Shown piece after piece: positions 39,481 to 47,729 of a stretch of 47,729 bases of DNA. The first letter of the stretch is position 1, and each line of letters opens with the position of its first letter. The DNA is from CAZEAN01 sp964510225 (GTDB taxonomy: Bacteria > Planctomycetota > Planctomycetia > Isosphaerales > Isosphaeraceae): contig CAZEAN010000041.1 in the NCBI GenBank assembly GCA_964510225.1, forward strand, positions 1 to 47,729, given 5' to 3'. Both the position numbers and the translations under genes were made by a program. Under the pieces are notes generated by a model. The model had not been told where the DNA came from and did no database searches. It worked only from the letters and a program-made list of their open reading frames with translations.

Positions 39481-40974
39481 ATGGCAGACCAAGAAGGCAC
39501 AGCGCAAACCTCACAATTTATCGTCATCAGTGAATTCCCTGACGTCTGTAAATCCCCATCGGTTCCGGTTCCCTACCAAATCGTCGGGTATCTCGATCAG
39601 TCGATATTCACAAGCCCTAACGTCCGATTCAAAGGGTATCCGGTCTTTGATATGGGATCGCGTGTGACCACGGTCACAGGAGATGAGGCAGGGACAGGGG
39701 GAGGTGTAGTTTCAGGAGTCAACCGAGGTTTCTGTCGACCGATCACTCCGGTTCCAACGGTACGATGTAACGGATTGAATCTCTGTCGACATGAACACAC
39801 AAAATTTTTCATGAATTGCGCGGGGCCTGAAGGACCCGGCAACACGATCGGGAAAGTGGTCTACCTTGGTGCGATGGCTTCGGCCAACGTTAGTGCAAGT
39901 GGGACCCTCCCACCCGGATCGAACCCGTCGGTCACAGGTCAAACGCCTAGCGAACTCGGGTTCCTCGCCAAGATCGGTGATCTCGCGAAAGACTTTGAAG
40001 ACGTCGTAGCACTGGCGAAGAAGGCCTACGACATTGCACAGACTGACTGGAGTGATCCTTCAGCGGTCCTCGGAGCGATAGGTGGCGTTGCAGGTTTGGC
40101 AGGCCTCGGGGGTCTTGCTAAAGCGGCTAGCCTTGGGAAAAAAGCCTATGATATAGCCAAAACCGACTGGAGCAATCCCGGCGCTGCATTAAGCGCAGCG
40201 ATGGGACTTGCAGGCTTGGTAAAGAGCACAGTGGGTGGAGGATCGTCCCTAAGCAGCTTAGGAAGTGAACTCTTCGACGATCTTCAGAAACTCTGGAATC
40301 TCCCGAACAGCGCTCTCGGCCTAGTATATGGTGCCGCGGGACATCTTTACGGGGAAGTCGGCAACGTTCTTGGCTATTACGACCCGGAACCATACTGGGA
40401 TACTGGGAACAATGCGCTGCAGTTCCACAACAATCCGTTTATGCCCTCGGCCATGACCCTTGGAAACGTCATCATCTACGGTGGAGGTAAAGGGAACAAA
40501 TCTGTCTACAATGGTTACGTCGATGCGGATCAACAAGTTGGGGTCTACGATAACTCCAACAATCTCATCGGATCAGTTAGCGGACCCGCCTATGGCACAG
40601 TGGGTGGACATGAGTCGAAACACACGGAACAGGGAGAAATTCTTGGTCCTCTCTACATACCTTACGCACTGGGAAGTTACGCAGTCGGCACGATTGCAGG
40701 GGGTGGAACGCACGGGCCAAATTCGTCGATCGAACGGAGCCCCCAGAGTCCACATGGAACACATGGTACGTTTGGCGGACCCGGTCCTCCCGTGATCGGT
40801 CAAGATTCAATACCGCCAGGATCGAATCTCCACATCCCCGGGTCCGTGGTGAACCTCCCTGGAGGACGCCCCTACAAGCCTGGGACCCCAACTCCTCCTG
40901 GATCTACCATTGTACTCCCTGGTGGGGATACAGCAAGTTTACCATCGGGCGTGACCGTAAACACCAGATCGTAG
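39481..40974 (+). CDS. PAAR-like (DUF4150) T6SS effector with zincin-like C-terminal region
   Basis: Residues about 18-140 are a PAAR-like DUF4150 domain (FPDVCKSPSVPVPYQIVGYL; GTGGGVVSGVNRG; TVRCNGLNLCRHEHTKFFMN). Residues 155-270 are alanine- and glycine-rich helices with a duplicated KKAYDIAxTDWSxP unit. The C-terminal part contains His377-Glu378-Ser-Lys-His381, an HExxH zinc motif in GGHESKHTEQGEILGPLYIP, with Glu418 in SIERSP as a possible third ligand. The pattern fits a zinc protease, but activity is inferred. The last 90 residues are glycine- and proline-rich. It is preceded by DUF2169, the usual helper of such tips. Confidence 0.72.
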   Translation: MADQEGTAQTSQFIVISEFPDVCKSPSVPVPYQIVGYLDQSIFTSPNVRFKGYPVFDMGSRVTTVTGDEAGTGGGVVSGVNRGFCRPITPVPTVRCNGLNLCRHEHTKFFMNCAGPEGPGNTIGKVVYLGAMASANVSASGTLPPGSNPSVTGQTPSELGFLAKIGDLAKDFEDVVALAKKAYDIAQTDWSDPSAVLGAIGGVAGLAGLGGLAKAASLGKKAYDIAKTDWSNPGAALSAAMGLAGLVKSTVGGGSSLSSLGSELFDDLQKLWNLPNSALGLVYGAAGHLYGEVGNVLGYYDPEPYWDTGNNALQFHNNPFMPSAMTLGNVIIYGGGKGNKSVYNGYVDADQQVGVYDNSNNLIGSVSGPAYGTVGGHESKHTEQGEILGPLYIPYALGSYAVGTIAGGGTHGPNSSIERSPQSPHGTHGTFGGPGPPVIGQDSIPPGSNLHIPGSVVNLPGGRPYKPGTPTPPGSTIVLPGGDTASLPSGVTVNTRS

Positions 40975-40985
40975 GATCGACCATC

Positions 40986-41963
40986 ATGATCATCCAGACG
41001 CCGTTACTTCCTTTGGATTCGCTTGAGGAAAGTGATCTTGTCCAGCACTCGTTCTACCACGATGACTTTGCTTGTGCTGTTGACCTACCTGAATTGTGGT
41101 CAGAGCAACGAGGAATGCTTGATAGTTTGGCGCCCATCTTTCGATTGGTGCATCGAGGCCAACCAAAAGCTCTGATCGAAATTACGGGTAGATACCTGAC
41201 ACGAGAGATTGGTCCACCCGACTGGCTCCGGATTCATCTTGAGGATCGCGGCGAATCCATTCAAACGGAGCAGTTCGAATATAACGCAGGGGGCGGAATA
41301 CCCGACTTCCTTACGTTATCGAAGGACAGGGAGCGATTGAGTCGATGGACCTGTCGGAAGTCTCAACACTTGCTGTTGACAATGCAGGCAATGACGTTGG
41401 CGTCGGATTACGAATCAGTGAGCAAAGATCTCGCTGCCGCAACGAAAAGCCTTCGCTTCAAGGTGTCGCCTTGCCCTGCGTGCGCCGAACCTCTGCAACC
41501 GATTGAACTACACGGAGAACCAACCTGCCGATTCTGTATTCCAGCTGCGTGGCACCTAAGTAGCAACGTCCGAGGGGAGGGAGTCTATCGAATGGAGTTG
41601 AGTAATCGGCCAAGTCATGGATATGAGGTCGGACGTATCGAGTTAACGTTGTGGAATACAAGTTTAACTCTTGAGCAAGTAGTTCAGGGTTGCATCGATG
41701 ATTTAAAGCGGTCAGATCATCGTTTCGGTAAGTCACCGATTATCCGAGTTCAGCCTCACAAAGCGTTCAATGAAGCGATTGCGGTCGTTTTTCCACTCCA
41801 AAAGGATGGTGTTGCTTTCGAGATGAATACCGTAATCCAACAGAGACACCACTTGGTCGCAATTCTTGCGCTCCGGACCGCACCACGGGCTCGATCACGC
41901 GAGTGGTGGGCTGTTAACAAGCGAGCATTTGAGATAGTTTTAGAATCATTTATTCTTGCATAA
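40986..41963 (+). CDS. T6SS-linked unknown protein, possible tandem DcrB/Eag-like domains
   Basis: This 325-residue protein lies 11 bases after the PAAR-like effector. It looks like two similar alpha/beta halves (about 20-155 and 180-325). Each has an early aromatic strand, FACAVDLPELW and CRFCIPAAWHLS, and a last helix, KDLAAATKSLRF and KRAFEIVLESFIL. They are joined by a small cysteine cluster CPAC-x15-CRFC that could bind zinc. The halves recall DcrB/DUF1795 (Eag) chaperones, which hold effector transmembrane or PAAR segments. The match is weak, so an immunity or adaptor role is only a suggestion. Confidence 0.45.
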   Translation: MIIQTPLLPLDSLEESDLVQHSFYHDDFACAVDLPELWSEQRGMLDSLAPIFRLVHRGQPKALIEITGRYLTREIGPPDWLRIHLEDRGESIQTEQFEYNAGGGIPDFLTLSKDRERLSRWTCRKSQHLLLTMQAMTLASDYESVSKDLAAATKSLRFKVSPCPACAEPLQPIELHGEPTCRFCIPAAWHLSSNVRGEGVYRMELSNRPSHGYEVGRIELTLWNTSLTLEQVVQGCIDDLKRSDHRFGKSPIIRVQPHKAFNEAIAVVFPLQKDGVAFEMNTVIQQRHHLVAILALRTAPRARSREWWAVNKRAFEIVLESFILA

Positions 41964-42030
41964 AAAACTAACATAATTCATAAACTATATTTATTTATAC
42001 TTGAACCAAACAATTAACTGGGTTGTCTCC
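41964..42030. promoter_or_regulatory. AT-rich leader of the gene at 42031
   Basis: Between 41963 and about 42000 almost every base is A or T (AAAAAACTAACATAATTC, then TATATTTATTTATAC). This is unlike the surrounding sequence. It may be a promoter or a binding site for a nucleoid silencer; no exact motif is assigned. Confidence 0.4.
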
Positions 42031-43191
42031 ATGAATCATAACCTGTACGAGTTGAGCAGAAATCTCTGGCGCCCGAGCTCCCTGATAAACGATCCGGAAG
42101 CCTCCATACCAACAATCGATCGCTGGGGAAGCATCGAGTACTTGAGACCGAACAGCATCGTTGGTGAAACTCAACGAGAGAGGGACTTTCTTACGGCAAA
42201 CCCAGGCGTTCTAGACCGCCCTCCAAGTATCGATTCATTTGATGAATCACTGTTAGAGTCGAAGACTACCACCGTAGAGAACGCTGTGCAGCGGATGGTG
42301 ACGCTTCCTGATGGTCGACCAAACTTGGAATTCTTCCAAGGGAAGTCGCGTCAACTCAAGAGTGTTCTCAAGCGACCTCGAGAGGAACGAAGGACGGGAT
42401 TGACGCCACAGGAGGAACATTATCTCCAACAAACGAATCCAGTCGCCTTTGACCGTTACCAAGGTCTGTCGAACACTGAGAAGGCAAATGTGTTTGTTGA
42501 GAACAAAGAAAGAGAGATGGTTGTTTTCATTCCTGGAGAGGGATTCTCAAGCTCAGTAGATTCCCTTGAAGTATGGTACCTCCCTCCGATAAGCAAGATC
42601 CCCGGCGTTGAAGAGATCTTTGTGGCTGGGCATGGTCCATCACTGGGAGAAAGGCTCGGCATTCATGAGATTTTGGGAACAAAACAGAAGGATGGAAACT
42701 GGTATCTCTTTGGTGGCTTGTTTGATCTAGGATCTCCCGGTATGCCTGGCGCGGGGACCGCAGCCCTTTGGTGGATTCCTGACCGGATACTTGGGGCTGA
42801 CATGTCGGACTACTACGTTTATCACGATGAGCATTTTGACTCTAGCTTGGGTCTCTCCGATATCGAGCAAATTCTGACAACCGAGCGAGACTCATTCTTA
42901 ATGGGTGCTTCAGACAACCCATTCAAAATGGGTCTACAGGTTGTGTACTCGTCAGCAACCACGGGGGCGAGTTTGCTGACTGCAACGTACAACTCGGTGG
43001 CTGGATTATTTAGCTCAGGTAGTGGAGCTTCGCCCTCCCCATCTGGTGGCAGTACGGCTGGAGGAGGATCACCATCGTCGATCGTTTCCTCGATCGTCAG
43101 TGGCGGCTGTGGTGCGCCGAAACTACCACCCGTCCCCGCTGCAGCAGCAGGGGGTGCTGGAGTCGACGGCTGTGTAGTTACCGTTGTGTAG
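42031..43191 (+). CDS. Unknown protein, candidate T6SS cargo
   Basis: I do not recognise this 386-residue protein. Residues 1-150 are charged and mainly helical (LTPQEEHYLQQTNPVAFDRYQ); residues 160-290 are alpha/beta with AGHGPSLGERLGIHEILGTKQ and GGLFDLGSPGMPGAGTAALWW. After HDEHFDSSLGLSD the C-terminus is low-complexity Ser/Gly (SSGSGASPSPSGGS), ending in GCGAPKLPPV and a hydrophobic VVTVV. The ATG at 42031 is chosen over a TTG at 42001. It sits inside the T6SS cargo region behind an AT-rich leader. Confidence 0.5.
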   Translation: MNHNLYELSRNLWRPSSLINDPEASIPTIDRWGSIEYLRPNSIVGETQRERDFLTANPGVLDRPPSIDSFDESLLESKTTTVENAVQRMVTLPDGRPNLEFFQGKSRQLKSVLKRPREERRTGLTPQEEHYLQQTNPVAFDRYQGLSNTEKANVFVENKEREMVVFIPGEGFSSSVDSLEVWYLPPISKIPGVEEIFVAGHGPSLGERLGIHEILGTKQKDGNWYLFGGLFDLGSPGMPGAGTAALWWIPDRILGADMSDYYVYHDEHFDSSLGLSDIEQILTTERDSFLMGASDNPFKMGLQVVYSSATTGASLLTATYNSVAGLFSSGSGASPSPSGGSTAGGGSPSSIVSSIVSGGCGAPKLPPVPAAAAGGAGVDGCVVTVV

Positions 43192-43270
43192 TTACTGAGG
43201 GTGGTGCTTGAGAAGAAGCATCGATTTTCTAGGATCCGATCTCTCGGTTGTAAGCGGTATGGACCGCTAG

Positions 43271-44326
43271 ATGACCTTCACTATTTCACCTGAAAAACCC
43301 AATACAATGACAAACGATGATACTCGTGCAATAAGAAATCAAACTGTTGCACAACACTGTAGTGAGATTGCTGAAATCGGTGGGCAGGCAAAAGCGTTAG
43401 CCAGCCAGAGTACCTCGGAGGAAGAATTCGTAGAGTGGTTGGTTGATCAATCACTCCATCGTGATGCCCTACTGTATCTCTCCCATGTGATGCCTGAACG
43501 GGAAGCCGCTTTATGGTCGTCTCGATGTTGCAAGGTAATGGGTCACCACCAGTCGGGACCGGCAAACTTGGAGGCATACAAATCGATTGAGCTGTGGTTG
43601 AAGGAGCCTCGTGAGAATGATCGACTGGGGATGCTTTCAATCGCGGAGGGGGTCGGATTGGAAACGCCGGTAGGTCTTCTAGCGATTGCAATCTGGAGCG
43701 AATCGAACGGTGCCCCCGAGGAGATGCCGGGGCATCCACCCAAGGGAAAGCGAATTGCGCCCTTGATCGCTAAATCGATTCTATTGGCAGCAGTGACGGA
43801 CGAGCAGAGAGCGATTATCAACGATCAGGAAGTTGTTCAAGAGCGTCTCTCAGAGTGTGTTGCGATTGGGATCCGAGTCGCAGAAGATCCGGAGCAGCCT
43901 CCAGCGGCTCGGAGACTTGAGAAAGCCGATAGTTCCGTTGAGCCACAATTGACTTCATCCCCCCCAAACACTGACGAAATCGAAGAGACGGACGATCGCG
44001 CTAAACCTCCAACTGTCCAACGTCCTTCAGTCTTCCAAGACGACGACTTCAGCGATGATCCTTTCGACGATGAGATTGTTGCCGTACCACCTCTCTGGAA
44101 TCTGGACGAAGAACCCAAGAGAGTAAGGTCCGAGTCGTCTCCTTCGGGAGCCCAAGTAGAACCAGCGGGCACTCCCGATGCAACACCCATAATCGAACCG
44201 CCCTCTCCACCACCGATCCCAGAACAGCCCACTCGACTCGATCCAGTGTTCCCGAAACGAGTACCAAGAACAGGCGGAACTCCTCGTCCTCGTCGTTCTG
44301 ACAAGAGTTGGGCTGATTGGGATTGA
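43271..44326 (+). CDS. T6SS-associated accessory protein (DUF6931-like), copy 2
   Basis: This 351-residue protein is the paralogue of 34198-34974. It shares FVEWLVDQSLHRDALLYLSHVMPEREAALWSSRC, the helical part with LETPVGLLAIAIW, and the final SWADWD, matching TWDDWE of copy 1. The 150-residue linker is acidic and proline-rich (DDDFSDDPFDDE; PPSPPPIPEQP) and ends in a basic stretch RPRRSDKS. Each copy follows a group of VgrG/effector genes, so each may serve one spike. An ATG at 43307 is an alternative start. It is convergent with clpV. Confidence 0.62.
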   Translation: MTFTISPEKPNTMTNDDTRAIRNQTVAQHCSEIAEIGGQAKALASQSTSEEEFVEWLVDQSLHRDALLYLSHVMPEREAALWSSRCCKVMGHHQSGPANLEAYKSIELWLKEPRENDRLGMLSIAEGVGLETPVGLLAIAIWSESNGAPEEMPGHPPKGKRIAPLIAKSILLAAVTDEQRAIINDQEVVQERLSECVAIGIRVAEDPEQPPAARRLEKADSSVEPQLTSSPPNTDEIEETDDRAKPPTVQRPSVFQDDDFSDDPFDDEIVAVPPLWNLDEEPKRVRSESSPSGAQVEPAGTPDATPIIEPPSPPPIPEQPTRLDPVFPKRVPRTGGTPRPRRSDKSWADWD

Positions 44327-44379
44327 ATGCTTAGTACCAGATTCGGCGACGACGAGGAGCCGAGGGAGTATTTCGCCTC

Positions 44380-47034
44380 TCAAACCAGTGAGTAGCGGAA
44401 TTCGCCTTCCTCATCGATACTGATCGTGACCTCCTTGAGTGGCTCACCGGACGCCATTCTCGCGAGGCATTCTCCCGACATCTCGGGAAGCAAGGTCCGA
44501 TTGATAATGTGGTCGATGTTCCTTGCCCCTGATTCAACTTCAGTACAGCGGCTAGCGATGCTCTCTACGACGGCATCGTCGTAGTGGAATTCAGCTTGAT
44601 GGTTGGTTCGAAGCCGTGCACCTACCCGGTCGAGCTGGATTCGGATAATCGTCCGTAGCGCACTATCGGCGATTGGGAAGTAGGGAACGACATCGAGACG
44701 TCCCAGGAATGCGGGTTTGAACACTTCGAGGAGTTCCGGCCGGATCGCTCGTGCGAGTGCCGCCGAGCCCGGTGCCGTTTCTGGGTCAGCCATCAACTTC
44801 ATGATCTTGTCACTCGCTGTGTTGGACGTCAGCAAGATCACCGTATTTTTGAAATCGATTTCTCGTCCTTCACTATCTTCCATCATCCCCTTGTCGAAGA
44901 CCTGGTAGAACAATTCCATCACCTTCGGATGCGCTTTCTCGATCTCGTCGAGGAGGACCACACTGTACGGTTTCCGGCGGACTGCCTCGGTCAGGACACC
45001 ACCCTCGCCATAACCTACGAGTCCCGGAGGAGACCCCTTCAGGGTAGAAACGGTGTAATCCTGCTGAAACTCGGACATATTGATAACAACAAGATTGCGC
45101 TCTCCACCATAGAGTGAATCTGCCAAAGCAAGCGCAGTCTCAGACTTACCGACACCACTCGGGCCGACCAGGAGAAAGACGCCGATCGGTCGCCGAGGAT
45201 CTGTGAGATCGGCTCGAGCAGTTTGAACCCGCCTGCTGATCAGCTCGATTGCATCCGACTGACCGATCACCCGTTCTTCGAGTCGATCCTTAAGGTTGAG
45301 GACTGCTTGAATTTCATCGGTGAGCATTTTTCCGACCGGGATCCCGGTCCATCCCGCGACGACTTCAGCAACGGTCTGTGCATTCACAGAGACCTGGACC
45401 ATGGGTGACTCGCCTTGGATCCGTTCGAGTTCCGCCTGTTGCTCCTGAAACTGGCTACGAAGTCCCTCCAAGTCAGGATGTTCGAGCGATTCCTTCCGAC
45501 AGTTCTCAATCTGGGAACCGATCTCTCGGATCTTCAAGGCGAGCGAACGCTCTACTTCACACTGAGCCTCGGACTCTGCAAGCTCCGTTTCTACCCTGGC
45601 AAGCTCAGTCCGAATCTCTTCCGTCCGATCACTGTGTGCTGCTCCCGTTGCGACCTCTCGCTCAAGGAGGGCGAGTTCAGTCTCCAAGGCTTCGATCAGC
45701 CGTCGCTTATCCTCGACCTGAGCTGGAGTGGCATCTTGACTCGTCTTGACGCGGGCACACGCAGTGTCGAGCAAGCTGACCGACTTGTCAGGCAATTGTC
45801 GACCAGTGAGATAGCGGGCCGAGAGTTGCACCGCCGCCTCGATCGCTTCTTCGAGGATTCTGACCCCGTGGTGGGCCTCTTGCTTCTCAATAATCCCACG
45901 CATCATCCTGATTGCGGTGGCTTCGTCGGGTTCTTCGACTTTGATAACTTGGAACCGTCGGGCAAGAGCCGCATCCTTCTCAAAATACTTTTTGTACTCG
46001 GCCCAGGTGGTCGCGGCGATTGTCCGGAGTTCTCCTCGCGCCAGTGCGGGCTTCAAGAGATTGGCGGCGTCACTCTGGCCAGCCTGGCCACCAGCGCCAA
46101 TCATGGTGTGCGCCTCGTCGATGAATAGAATGATCGGCTTTGGTGACGCTTTGACCTCGGTGATTACCTGCTTGAGGCGATTCTCGAACTCTCCTTTGAC
46201 GCCTGCTCCAGCCTGGAGGAGGCCAAGATCGAGGGCACGGATCTCGACATCTCGGAGGACCTCAGGAACGTCTCCTGCCGCAATGCGTCGCGCGAAGCCC
46301 TCAACGATGGCAGTCTTGCCGACCCCGGCCTCGCCCGTCAGGATTGGGTTGTTCTGGCGACGACGGATCAAGATGTCAATGAGTTGTCGGATCTCAAAGT
46401 CACGACCGAGTACGGGATCGATCCGGTTTTGACGGGCGAGTTCGGTCAGGTTATTGGTGTATTGATCAAGCCCTGGAGTCTGGGTCCCCTCGGCTTTGGA
46501 TCGCGAGGTCGATCCTGAAGTTCCACCAGCTTCGACTCGTGCACGGGCAGCTTCGGCATCTTCGACCGAGCCCTGGACGATGGTTAAAAGCTCTGACCAG
46601 AGCGGTTCTACTTTGAGTTTGTTTAGTTCCGGAGAGATTGCCCGGGCCGCTCTCGCAAGTTGGTCGTTGGTCCGGAGCCCCATCAGGAGAGTTCCGGTCC
46701 GGACCTTGGGTTCCTTGAATTGGATGGAGGCCAAGACCCAGGCTTCTTGAATCAGTTCTCCGATCATCATGGAGAGAGAGGGAGTCCTGTCAAAACCGGT
46801 CCGGAATCTGTTGATCGCCTGCTCAAGATCAGCCTGCAACTCTGAACGGTTAATCTCAAATTGGCGGATCAGCTTGGCGACGTCGTGATCGTCTTGATCG
46901 AGGAGCTGCAAGAGCCAGTGTTCGAGTTCAACCGTCTGATTCGATTTCGACTGGCAGAGCGCTGCTGCTTTTTCCAAGGCATTCACGGAGGTGCTGTTCA
47001 GCGTCTTAATCAGCGAACTGGTATCAATGCCCAT
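44380..47034 (-). CDS. tssH: T6SS AAA+ disassembly ATPase ClpV (TssH)
   Basis: ClpV dismantles contracted TssB/TssC sheaths for re-use. The 884-residue protein has an N domain (1-160), a first AAA module with GEAGVGKTAIVEGFARRI and IILFIDEAHTMIGAGGQAGQ, a coiled middle domain (about 410-550), and a second AAA module with GPSGVGKSETALALADSLYGG, SEFQQDYTVSTLKGSPPGLVGYGEGGVLTEAVRRKPYSVVLLDEIEKAHP. The GAGGQAGQSDAANLLKP stretch is typical of ClpV rather than ClpB. The ATG at 47034 is chosen because GAGG lies 7 bases upstream; the longer start at 47055 adds seven residues. Confidence 0.95.
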   Translation of the reverse strand: MGIDTSSLIKTLNSTSVNALEKAAALCQSKSNQTVELEHWLLQLLDQDDHDVAKLIRQFEINRSELQADLEQAINRFRTGFDRTPSLSMMIGELIQEAWVLASIQFKEPKVRTGTLLMGLRTNDQLARAARAISPELNKLKVEPLWSELLTIVQGSVEDAEAARARVEAGGTSGSTSRSKAEGTQTPGLDQYTNNLTELARQNRIDPVLGRDFEIRQLIDILIRRRQNNPILTGEAGVGKTAIVEGFARRIAAGDVPEVLRDVEIRALDLGLLQAGAGVKGEFENRLKQVITEVKASPKPIILFIDEAHTMIGAGGQAGQSDAANLLKPALARGELRTIAATTWAEYKKYFEKDAALARRFQVIKVEEPDEATAIRMMRGIIEKQEAHHGVRILEEAIEAAVQLSARYLTGRQLPDKSVSLLDTACARVKTSQDATPAQVEDKRRLIEALETELALLEREVATGAAHSDRTEEIRTELARVETELAESEAQCEVERSLALKIREIGSQIENCRKESLEHPDLEGLRSQFQEQQAELERIQGESPMVQVSVNAQTVAEVVAGWTGIPVGKMLTDEIQAVLNLKDRLEERVIGQSDAIELISRRVQTARADLTDPRRPIGVFLLVGPSGVGKSETALALADSLYGGERNLVVINMSEFQQDYTVSTLKGSPPGLVGYGEGGVLTEAVRRKPYSVVLLDEIEKAHPKVMELFYQVFDKGMMEDSEGREIDFKNTVILLTSNTASDKIMKLMADPETAPGSAALARAIRPELLEVFKPAFLGRLDVVPYFPIADSALRTIIRIQLDRVGARLRTNHQAEFHYDDAVVESIASRCTEVESGARNIDHIINRTLLPEMSGECLARMASGEPLKEVTISIDEEGEFRYSLV

Positions 47035-47162
47035 CGTTTGACCTCTTCCCAGCAAGAGTAGTTTGGATCAAAAAAAATTGACGTCTCGGAGATCTTTGTG
47101 TTGCATTTGGCTTGTCGGTTTTGGGCGACTCCGCGTTTTCTCAGCGAGTCGATCGGGATCGT

Positions 47163-47729
47163 TCAACCGACTTCCGCAAATACAGCGTCCTCGGCATCTT
47201 CAGTGAAGGGCCGTGACTTCAACCAGGAAGTCCGGCCGAGCCTCGACCCCGACCCAAGCTGGCAGGCAGGTACCTCGGCTGCGCCGAGGATCAACTGGAC
47301 TTCGAATTGCAAGTCCCCGCGAATGTAGAGTCTGGTGAACTGACAGAGTGCCCGAAACTGTGGAGAACCTGGCAATAGCGCTTCGAACTCATGGAAGTAG
47401 AGTGGCCCTAGGCGGAGTCGGAATCGGCTCATCAGATCGCGGACTCGGTCACCGAGTACCAACGACTGGCCGAGGCAATTGTGCTGTCCTGAGGCACCGA
47501 GAACCGAGCGATCACCTTCATCTAATTTGAGCCATTGAGGCTGGAACTGCTGGATCTCGACGGGAAGATTAAAGGATTCATTGATCGAGCGTTCCAGCAT
47601 CACCACTGATCGATGCTGATTCGCCAGGGTACCGGCATGACCAAGCAAGGTAGCGTCCGGGAATTCGAACCGATCACGGAGCGGTCTCAGACCGCGGCCA
47701 ATCAAGCTATACTGGCAGTTCGTCAACGC
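47163..47729 (-). CDS. tssG: T6SS baseplate protein TssG, C-terminal part (runs off the window)
   Basis: The frame is open to the window edge, so the N-terminus is missing; 188 codons are visible. The segment RLRLGPLYFHEFEALLPGSPQFRALCQFTRLYIRGDLQFEVQLIL and the later GSRLGRTSWL fit the conserved end of TssG (ImpH/VasB), which joins TssK, TssE and TssF in the baseplate. The end 128 bases before clpV, on the same strand, is the order seen in many clusters. Confidence 0.8.
   Translation of the reverse strand, partial: ALTNCQYSLIGRGLRPLRDRFEFPDATLLGHAGTLANQHRSVVMLERSINESFNLPVEIQQFQPQWLKLDEGDRSVLGASGQHNCLGQSLVLGDRVRDLMSRFRLRLGPLYFHEFEALLPGSPQFRALCQFTRLYIRGDLQFEVQLILGAAEVPACQLGSGSRLGRTSWLKSRPFTEDAEDAVFAEVG

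Overview
The window most likely comes from a planctomycete chromosome with moderate GC (roughly mid-50s percent by eye). The supporting signs are a large ECF-type sigma factor fused to a membrane and coiled-coil region (22184-24427), a planctomycete-style stand-alone sigma factor, CsrA, frequent GTG/TTG starts, DUF4419 and a complete eukaryote-like ubiquitin-type conjugation operon. This placement is inferred from gene content; no rRNA or marker phylogeny is available here.

Layout. Positions 1-5443 hold a decayed tRNA-Arg-like fragment, tRNA-Arg(TCT), a sigma factor, csrA, a DJ-1/PfpI protein, tRNA-Glu(TTC), a histone-deacetylase-family hydrolase and a GT39-type glycosyltransferase. Positions 5637-7290 encode parA-parB. 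Three parS-like palindromes lie around them (3597, 8762, 17384), which points to an origin-proximal region. A histidine-kinase-like protein and tRNA-Pro(TGG) follow and overlap by 10 bases. On the minus strand, rnc, a membrane protein and deoC form a tight run, and efpL (an EF-P paralogue with an arginine tip) sits on the plus strand.

Positions 15513-20468 are the highlight. Five minus-strand genes encode, in transcription order, a membrane-anchored RING-type zinc protein (E3-like), a small beta-grasp ubiquitin-like protein, an E2 with an HPN...Cys active site, a ThiF/E1 enzyme and a membrane-anchored JAMM/JAB isopeptidase with a coiled coil. An MMPL transporter follows downstream (12539-15352). 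Together these make a full modifier, E1, E2, E3 and deconjugase set that appears tethered to the membrane.

Positions 20834-31656 are mixed accessory sequence: an EamA transporter, the fused sigma factor, an unknown protein, a 1094-residue NLR-like STAND NTPase with a C-terminal TIR domain (probable anti-phage defence), DUF4419, a decayed second TIR 3' end and L-lactate dehydrogenase.

Positions 31959-47729 are a type VI secretion (T6SS) region. It has two VgrG modules, a PAAR spike, DUF2169, a PAAR-like/DUF4150 protein with an HExxH zincin-like C-terminal region, two paralogous accessory proteins that end in a W-x-D-W-acidic tail, several candidate effector/adaptor genes, and on the opposite strand clpV (tssH) and the 3' part of tssG, which runs off the window edge.
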